Source of the DNA: an uncultured bacterium
GTDB lineage: Bacteria > Verrucomicrobiota > Kiritimatiellia > RFP12 > UBA1067
NCBI GenBank assembly: GCA_900547945.1
Contig: URIT01000029.1
Coordinates: 1-27,946, forward strand
DNA length: 27,946 nt
Direction of reading: 5' to 3'
Made by a program: the position numbers and the translations under genes. Shown in pieces: positions 22,905 to 27,946 of this stretch; the first letter of the stretch is position 1, and each line of letters opens with the position of its first letter. The notes below the pieces were generated by a model, which did no database searches, was not told where the DNA came from, and was given only the letters and a program-made list of their open reading frames with translations.

Positions 22905-25559
22905 ATGAAGAGTTTGATGGGAATTGTCTGGGGCGTCCTGGCGGCTTCCGCGGTGCAGGTTTCGGCCGACGAAGTGACGAAGACCTGGGAGCTGGAGCTG
23001 CCCGAGGCGGTCGGCATCACCAACAAGGCCCCTGTGATGATTACGGACGGCAACTACCGGCTCCGCGGATGGATTGCGAGTGCGACGGAAAAGACCATTG
23101 GCATTGGCGGTGTCAGTTGGGCGGCCAATTTTACGCAGGGTCAGGCCATCTGCAAGGACGACGCGGGGAACTTGATTGGGTCGGGCGATCTGGACATGCG
23201 AGGTGCGCTGACGGTCGATGGCGTCGTCAGCGGGTGGACGATTTCGACAATTGGAACGTGTTCGTTCTCGGGTTACAGTGCTGCGCCTTTTGACGTTTGC
23301 ATTCTTCCGACAACCTTGACCAGCATGCAGAGTGGTTCTTTCCAGGGCTGTGGCGGATATTCGGGCTTTTCAACATTCCGTCTGCACGCGCCGAATATGA
23401 CGGGCGATCTCCCGAACAACACCTTTCTCGTCTCTCGCGGGCCGACGGTGCTCGACCTCAAGATTCCCAAGGTAACGTGCTTTGGTGGATATTGGGCCCG
23501 TTCGGGGTATGTCGATTTCCTCAAGGATACGGATGTTGGCAACTGGGATCTTTCTTCCGTGCAGCTCATTTCGACATCGGGTTCTTCCAAGAAGACGGAT
23601 GGAAGCTGGATATTCCGCTACTCGAAATTCCGCGGCACCATGCGTCTGCCGTCGCTGAAGTGGTTGAATCCACGGACGTTCGAGAATTGCCCGAATATGA
23701 ATGCGTTGGAGATTGGCCGAAACGGAACGCTCGAATATGTTGGACGGAATGCCGTCAGCAACTGCACAGCGCTTGGGTCGATTGTCATCGGCGGTCATGC
23801 CTCTGGCTATACGGTCTCGACCAATGCCTTCTACGCCGAGAACCTCACCAATGTGACCTTCCTTACGACGGCGCCAACCTATGAGGAACCCAATTCCATC
23901 ATCTTTGGAACCGAGTCGACGCCCGCGCGCCAGATTGCCTTCCACATCCCTCGGCGCGGTATGCGGGGCTGGAATTCCATATGGCGCAAATATGTTCTCT
24001 CCGCACGGGAACCGACGGCTGCCGAACGGGCGTCCTTTGAACAGCGGTTTGGAACTTATGTCGCTCAGGGCCTCGTTGGCATCGTTCCGCCCGGAATTTT
24101 CCGCACGGCGCAGGAGCAGTGGCTCGTGTGCGGCTATTCGCCGGTGCTCCGCCACAAAGTGGACATTTCGGTGATGGATCCTCGTTTCACCGCCGATTCC
24201 GTCACCGTGTCGCCTGCGCCCGACGCAGACGGATGCTATGCCGCGGGTACACAGATCACGATCACGTCCCATTTCAATTCAGAGACCGCCCAGTTCTGCA
24301 AGTGGCGCGGTACCGTCTCCGATGACGTTGCAGAACAGAATCCGCTTACACTCACGGTGGATCGCGACCTCACGCTCGCCGCGAACGTCCACCACGACTG
24401 GATCTTCACCCTGGACAATCCCGAGGAAGGATTCTCGGATGGGAAGCGCGGGACCATCTCGAACGACGTCTGGACCATTGGCGTCATCGCTTCGGATCTC
24501 AATCAGAAGACGATTCTGTATGGAACGAACTCCAGCGTCTCCGGAAGTGCCTGGACGATGCGCGGCGAGGGCATGCTGGACTTGAATGGACGCATTGTTT
24601 GGTCACAGGAAGACGGATCAACCACACTGCTCAAGGCGACTGGCTACAATGGAAACTGCTTCCAGAGTCAACCCGCTCGCATCCCGGAGGAAAGATTCCC
24701 TCGTTCGCTGATTTTCCCCGAGAATCAGGGGATGGCCTTCGGCCAGGTCTTCCGCTATTCGGAAGGCTCGCAGAATCCGACGAATCTTGTCATAGAGGAC
24801 AGCGAGCTGGTCGCTGATTTAACGACCGATCTTATTTGCGCCTATACGTTGAAGGGTGGACGGATTGTTCTGCCGAAGGTGACAACCATCTTCTCGAACT
24901 ACTCGTTTTCGATGAGCGATTCGGTGGACGTGTCGGACTGGCGTTTAGATTCGGTGACGAACGTCGTCGGCGAAATCGCTGGATACTGGGGTATTTATCA
25001 GGGGCCTTTTTCCAACCAGAAGTACTACGGCACGCTTCATCTGCCGAGCCTGGCGGACATCCAGACGAATGCGTTCCGTGCTGCGTCCAATCTCGATGCA
25101 GCCGAAATCGGTTCGAACACCGTTGTCAAGAAGATCGGCACCAAGGCGTTCAACGGCTGTTCGAGTCTCGCGCGTCTGCAGCTTCGTGCGGGCAAGGAAC
25201 TGACCGTTGGCGTGGATGCCTTCACGGGGACGTCGAAGCTGAAGTTCATAGAGTTCACTTACGAGGCGCCGACCGATTCGTCGGCCGTGGACAATATGCT
25301 TGTCGGCGAAACGGCGTCCGTGGGCGCGAATGCGAATCCGCCTGTCATCTACGCCTCCCGACTCATGGGGTGGGACAGCGCACATCTCGCGAACATCAAG
25401 GAACCGACCGAAGCCGAGCTGGCCGCCCGTCCGTTCTGGGTTCCGCCCAGTCCGTCGTTGATTGGCGTGTGGCAGACGGCCGATGGCGTCCGCAAGGCCT
25501 GGGTCGTGAACCGTCCCTCCGCCGATGATCCGAATGGCACCCTGATCATCTTCCGCTAG
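22905..25559 (+). CDS. Secreted BspA-like leucine-rich-repeat surface protein with duplicated halves
   Basis: The protein has 884 residues from ATG 22905. AAGGAG lies six bases upstream; a GTG at 22902 sits too close to it. A signal peptide is present (KSLMGIVWGVLAASAVQVSA). LRR_5/BspA-type segments recur: LPSLKWLNPRTFENCPNMNALEIG, LPSLADIQTNAFRAASNL, KIGTKAFNGCSSLARLQL. Two homologous halves (about 20-420 and 500-884) are joined by a beta domain with CYAAGTQITITSHF and LTLAANV, like InlB-type divergent repeats. Each half ends with a related tail (FRTAQEQWLVCG; VWQTADGVRKAWVVN). Such proteins are adhesins or surface scaffolds. Base composition is visibly less G+C-rich than its neighbours. A small TTGAA-CAA-TTCAA hairpin overlaps the ribosome-binding site. 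The GH20 gene is 9 bp downstream. Confidence 0.85.
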   Translation: MKSLMGIVWGVLAASAVQVSADEVTKTWELELPEAVGITNKAPVMITDGNYRLRGWIASATEKTIGIGGVSWAANFTQGQAICKDDAGNLIGSGDLDMRGALTVDGVVSGWTISTIGTCSFSGYSAAPFDVCILPTTLTSMQSGSFQGCGGYSGFSTFRLHAPNMTGDLPNNTFLVSRGPTVLDLKIPKVTCFGGYWARSGYVDFLKDTDVGNWDLSSVQLISTSGSSKKTDGSWIFRYSKFRGTMRLPSLKWLNPRTFENCPNMNALEIGRNGTLEYVGRNAVSNCTALGSIVIGGHASGYTVSTNAFYAENLTNVTFLTTAPTYEEPNSIIFGTESTPARQIAFHIPRRGMRGWNSIWRKYVLSAREPTAAERASFEQRFGTYVAQGLVGIVPPGIFRTAQEQWLVCGYSPVLRHKVDISVMDPRFTADSVTVSPAPDADGCYAAGTQITITSHFNSETAQFCKWRGTVSDDVAEQNPLTLTVDRDLTLAANVHHDWIFTLDNPEEGFSDGKRGTISNDVWTIGVIASDLNQKTILYGTNSSVSGSAWTMRGEGMLDLNGRIVWSQEDGSTTLLKATGYNGNCFQSQPARIPEERFPRSLIFPENQGMAFGQVFRYSEGSQNPTNLVIEDSELVADLTTDLICAYTLKGGRIVLPKVTTIFSNYSFSMSDSVDVSDWRLDSVTNVVGEIAGYWGIYQGPFSNQKYYGTLHLPSLADIQTNAFRAASNLDAAEIGSNTVVKKIGTKAFNGCSSLARLQLRAGKELTVGVDAFTGTSKLKFIEFTYEAPTDSSAVDNMLVGETASVGANANPPVIYASRLMGWDSAHLANIKEPTEAELAARPFWVPPSPSLIGVWQTADGVRKAWVVNRPSADDPNGTLIIFR

Positions 25560-25568
25560 TTTTCCGCG

Positions 25569-27452
25569 ATGAAATCCCTGCTATGCTGTTGTGGTGTGCT
25601 GGCGGCGATCGCCTGCGTGGGCGAGCCGTTCGGACTCGTCCCCGCGCCGCAGAAGATGGTTGTCACGGGCGGTGAACTGCATGTGCGGACGCTGGAGCCA
25701 GTCCTAGAACGGGATGCGTCTCTCCCGTCGGAAGGCTATCGCTTGATTGTGGCGTCGAACGGCGTCCGCATCGCGTCCTCCACGGCGACTGGCGCCTTCT
25801 GGGCACGGCAGACGCTGAAGCAGCTTGCGACGGTGGCGGCTGATGGCACGCGCATTCCCTGTGTGACGATCGAGGATGCGCCGGCCTATCCCTGGCGCGG
25901 ACTCCACCTGGACGAGAGTCGCCACTTCTTTGGCAAGGACATCGTGAAGCGCTTCCTCGACCGAATGGCGGAGCACAAGCTCAACGTCTTCCACTGGCAT
26001 CTCACGGACTCCGCGGGCTGGCGTCTGCAGATCGACGCCTTCCCGAAGCTGGTCGAGGTCGGAGCCGTCCACACGGTGTGGAAGGACTATCGCTCCTTCC
26101 GCGAGTACCCCGGCCACCCCTCGGGGACGAAGCTCGGACCGCTCTACTACACGAAGGACGACGTGCGGGAGATTCTCGCCTATGCCCGTGCACGGCACAT
26201 TCGCGTCGTGCCGGAGATCGAGATTCCGGGACACTCGGCCGAGGTGGCGAAGGCCTATCCGGAACTGCGCTGCGAACGCGGGGCGGATCCGTCGTACAAG
26301 ATGTTCGAGCACGACCTCTGCGTGGGGACTGACGCCACCTATCGCTTCTTCGAGAAGGTGCTGGACGAGGTCTGCGATCTCTTCGACGACGAGTTCATCC
26401 ACATCGGCGGCGACGAATGCAACATGGGAAACTGGAAACAGTGTCCCCGCTGCCAGGCGCTGATGAAGCGTGAAGGCTTTACGGACGTCAGTCAGCTCCA
26501 GGCGCGCATCACGCGCCATTTCGCGGACTATCTGGCGAAGAAGAGGCGGCGCATTGTCGGCTGGAGCGAGATCGCCTCCGGCGGCCAGTTGCCGTCCGAC
26601 GCGGCGGTCATGAGCTGGATGGGCGCCGCGGCTGGTGCCTGGACCATCTGCTGCAACGCCGGGAACTTCTACTTCGACTACGAACAGGGGATCGTCGACG
26701 ACCCCGTGCCCAACTACTTCTGGGGCTGGCCGACCAGCCTGGAGAAAGTCTACGCGTTCGACGGCATGAACACGATGAAGGGGCGGGAACGGGTGCTCGG
26801 CGGACAGGCCAACAACTGGACGGAAATGACCATCAACGAGCGCGAGCTGCAGTGGAAGGTGTGGCCGCGGGCCTGCGCGGTGGCCGAGCTCTTCTGGCGT
26901 AATCCGCAGCCGAAGGATTTCTCCGAATTCGCGGCCCGCGTGGCCATCGACCGTCGCCGCATGATTGCGGACGGTGTCAACGTCGCGCCGATCACGCGCA
27001 TGGATCCCGTCTGGGAGGCGCTCAACCGCCATGCCTCCCGCATTGGCGGCGGCACCACGGTGACGGGTATTGCGTGCGCCATCTCTCGACGAGGGGAGCG
27101 GGAGCCGCGCCTGACCTTCAACGGCTGGGAGCGGAAGAAAGACCTCGTTTCGATGTCGCGCGTGACGCGTATCCCGGTCGGTCCGCAGATCGCGGCGCTG
27201 CTCAAGGCCGTGGGGCGCGAGGATTGCGACTTGACGCTGGCGCAGCTCGTCGCCTTGGGCCGCACGCTCGCCGACAATCCCGTCCACGCGGCGGCGATCG
27301 CGGCGAATCCACCGTCTGCCGACCTCTCCGTTGCCCGCCTGGAGATCAATCCGAAGACGGGCGAGGTGCGTGCCTGGTACGCGATTCCCGTAGCTGCCAA
27401 CGGCACCAAAGGGCTCGCCGCCGCCAAGGCGGACTTTGATGCTTGTCGGTAG
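25569..27452 (+). CDS. Exported GH20 beta-N-acetylhexosaminidase
   Basis: The protein has 627 residues with a signal peptide (KSLLCCCGVLAAIACVG). An N-terminal GH20b-like domain (LVPAPQKMVV...GAFWARQTLKQL) precedes the catalytic barrel: AYPWRGLHLDESRHFF, HWHLTDSAGWRLQ, PEIEIPGHS and the D282-E283 pair in HIGGDEC. In this family Asp polarises the substrate acetamido group and Glu is the acid/base. It removes terminal GlcNAc or GalNAc from host or microbial glycans. There is no clear ribosome-binding site, and the 9-bp gap from the LRR gene suggests coupling. A tail of about 130 residues after the barrel (VTGIACAISRRG to the end) is not recognised. The cysteine-rich leader (CCC) could also be a lipoprotein-like signal. 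Confidence 0.93.
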   Translation: MKSLLCCCGVLAAIACVGEPFGLVPAPQKMVVTGGELHVRTLEPVLERDASLPSEGYRLIVASNGVRIASSTATGAFWARQTLKQLATVAADGTRIPCVTIEDAPAYPWRGLHLDESRHFFGKDIVKRFLDRMAEHKLNVFHWHLTDSAGWRLQIDAFPKLVEVGAVHTVWKDYRSFREYPGHPSGTKLGPLYYTKDDVREILAYARARHIRVVPEIEIPGHSAEVAKAYPELRCERGADPSYKMFEHDLCVGTDATYRFFEKVLDEVCDLFDDEFIHIGGDECNMGNWKQCPRCQALMKREGFTDVSQLQARITRHFADYLAKKRRRIVGWSEIASGGQLPSDAAVMSWMGAAAGAWTICCNAGNFYFDYEQGIVDDPVPNYFWGWPTSLEKVYAFDGMNTMKGRERVLGGQANNWTEMTINERELQWKVWPRACAVAELFWRNPQPKDFSEFAARVAIDRRRMIADGVNVAPITRMDPVWEALNRHASRIGGGTTVTGIACAISRRGEREPRLTFNGWERKKDLVSMSRVTRIPVGPQIAALLKAVGREDCDLTLAQLVALGRTLADNPVHAAAIAANPPSADLSVARLEINPKTGEVRAWYAIPVAANGTKGLAAAKADFDACR

Positions 27453-27496
27453 TTCTTCTTTTTTTGCCGCACGGTGGCGCGGGTTCGTGTATAATC

Positions 27497-27802
27497 TTAA
27501 GAGGTAATTTCAAAACCTCGGTACGCTGGGGCCGGGAGGTCATTTGACGGGAGGCGGGCGGAGCGATTGCGCCATCTTTCGTGACGTGTGGGGGCTGGCA
27601 CCCGGACTGTCCCATCCGCAGAGCCGTTTCCCTTCCACTTCGCGTAGTCGAACTCGCGGGGCCTGATCACCGCCTCGCAGACGGCCATGAACAGCCTGTG
27701 CCTGGCGTCGAGTTCGCCGATGTTGTCTTCGATCCAGGGGAAGAGTCCCTGGTTGAGTTCGTCCCAGAGTCCGCGGATGGCGCCGGCGCATGAAGTTTTC
27801 AT
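27497..27802 (-). CDS. Small leaderless frame in repeat element B (101 residues)
   Basis: It has the same first 53 residues as the copy A frame (MKTSCAGAIRGLWDELNQ to PREFDYA). The only difference noted, GAG for GAA in REF, is synonymous. It then runs through the 40-bp segment (KWKGNGSADG) and ends RGFEITS close to the element edge. If the element came from an IS by internal deletion, this would join the transposase start to its last codons. Function unknown. Confidence 0.35.
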   Translation of the reverse strand: MKTSCAGAIRGLWDELNQGLFPWIEDNIGELDARHRLFMAVCEAVIRPREFDYAKWKGNGSADGTVRVPAPTRHERWRNRSARLPSNDLPAPAYRGFEITS

Positions 27803-27891
27803 GACCGTACTGTATGATATAACTAAAGAATAGTCAATGAATATCTATGGAAATATCAATTAATAACCCCCGAAAAATTCAACTTGCCACT
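27501..27891. repeat. Repeat element copy B (about 391 bp)
   Basis: It matches copy A from GAGGTAATTTC to CAACTTGCCACT but includes a 40-bp internal segment (begins CCCGGACTG) absent in A. By eye the left 100 bp are identical and the 53-codon region has one change. The A+T-rich promoter side differs at several positions. Behind the end at 27891 the sequence is unrelated to copy A. TATAAT (27490-27495) lies just left of the element but has no well-spaced -35 box. Confidence 0.88.
27809..27837 (-). promoter_or_regulatory. Leaderless promoter in element B
   Basis: TTGACT (complement 27832-27837), a 17-bp spacer and TACAGT (complement 27809-27814) again stand six bases ahead of the ATG (complement 27800-27802). 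Boxes and distances are conserved with copy A although spacer bases have changed. Confidence 0.7.
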
Positions 27892-27902
27892 GTAATGGGT
27901 TA

Positions 27903-27920
27903 GTGGGTTGCGCAGCCCAC
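27903..27920. repeat. 18-bp near-perfect palindrome
   Basis: GTGGGTTGC followed by GCAGCCCAC forms a palindrome with one T-G mismatch pair. It lies 11 bp behind repeat element B near the window edge. There is no T-tract, so it is not a plain terminator. It may be a REP-like sequence or the start of a further repeat. Confidence 0.55.
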
Positions 27921-27946
27921 CAGTCGAATTGAGGGTGCGCCCGCCC

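Noticed and set aside
27464..27495. Promoter TTGCCG...TATAAT in front of repeat element B
   Set aside because: The spacing is 20 bp and the downstream plus strand holds no convincing gene. It may be chance or left over from the element's target.

Overview
The window is high-G+C bacterial DNA dominated by exported carbohydrate-active and redox enzymes. Twin-arginine-type leaders, a secreted BspA-like repeat protein, glycoside hydrolases of the GH13, GH20 and GH5-like types, and Gfo/Idh/MocA and sugar-isomerase proteins carrying export signals suggest an animal-gut or sediment polysaccharide degrader of the Planctomycetes-Verrucomicrobia-Chlamydiae group. Kiritimatiellota is my best guess. This is inference from gene style; no 16S rRNA gene is present.

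Layout. (1) 1-2764: a Tat-type sugar isomerase/epimerase-like TIM barrel and a Gfo/Idh/MocA oxidoreductase, separated by a repeat-rich spacer and closed by a strong intrinsic terminator. (2) 2859-3265: a tmRNA gene (ssrA) with its own promoter and the readable tag ANNDYALAA. (3) About 3287-5900: an accessory patch directly behind the ssrA 3' end. It holds a dead IS3-type transposase, an internally deleted AlbA_2 (Schlafen-like)/HATPase regulator with a heptad-repeat linker, and an intact class II Fic protein. (4) 5961-14163: a promoter followed by three genes joined by ATGA and GTGA stop/start overlaps: an exported glycerophosphodiester phosphodiesterase, an alpha-2-macroglobulin lipoprotein with an intact thioester motif, and penicillin-binding protein 1C. 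(5) 14177-14314: tRNA-Ser(GGA) on the minus strand with a near-consensus promoter. (6) 14412-22204: a five-gene plus-strand operon with short gaps: GH13 amylase-like enzyme (apparently leaderless), SDR dehydrogenase, a beta-CASP metallo-beta-lactamase protein with a signal peptide, a Tat FAD oxidoreductase and a GH5-like hydrolase. (7) 22197-22850: a repeat region with a roughly 0.36-0.49 kb element and a gene remnant. (8) 22905-27452: a large secreted leucine-rich-repeat protein with two homologous halves, then a GH20 hexosaminidase. (9) 27501-27891: a second copy of the repeat element.

How the parts work together. The hydrolases, dehydrogenases and isomerase-like proteins look like an envelope or periplasm sugar-harvesting set. 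The GDPD, A2M and PBP1C genes form an envelope maintenance and anti-protease unit.

The least explained structure is the duplicated element at 22228 and 27501. Both copies carry a minus-strand promoter of near-consensus form placed exactly for leaderless translation of the same 53-residue peptide start. Between the copies that coding stretch shows only one difference by eye, and it is synonymous. An internally deleted IS (a MITE) is the simplest reading, but a functional small gene is possible. Other notable signals are the tandem-repeat linkers in both neighbouring accessory regulators, the exported beta-CASP nuclease-like protein, and dispersed 8-bp TTAAGTGG-type arrays that touch stop codons and element ends.
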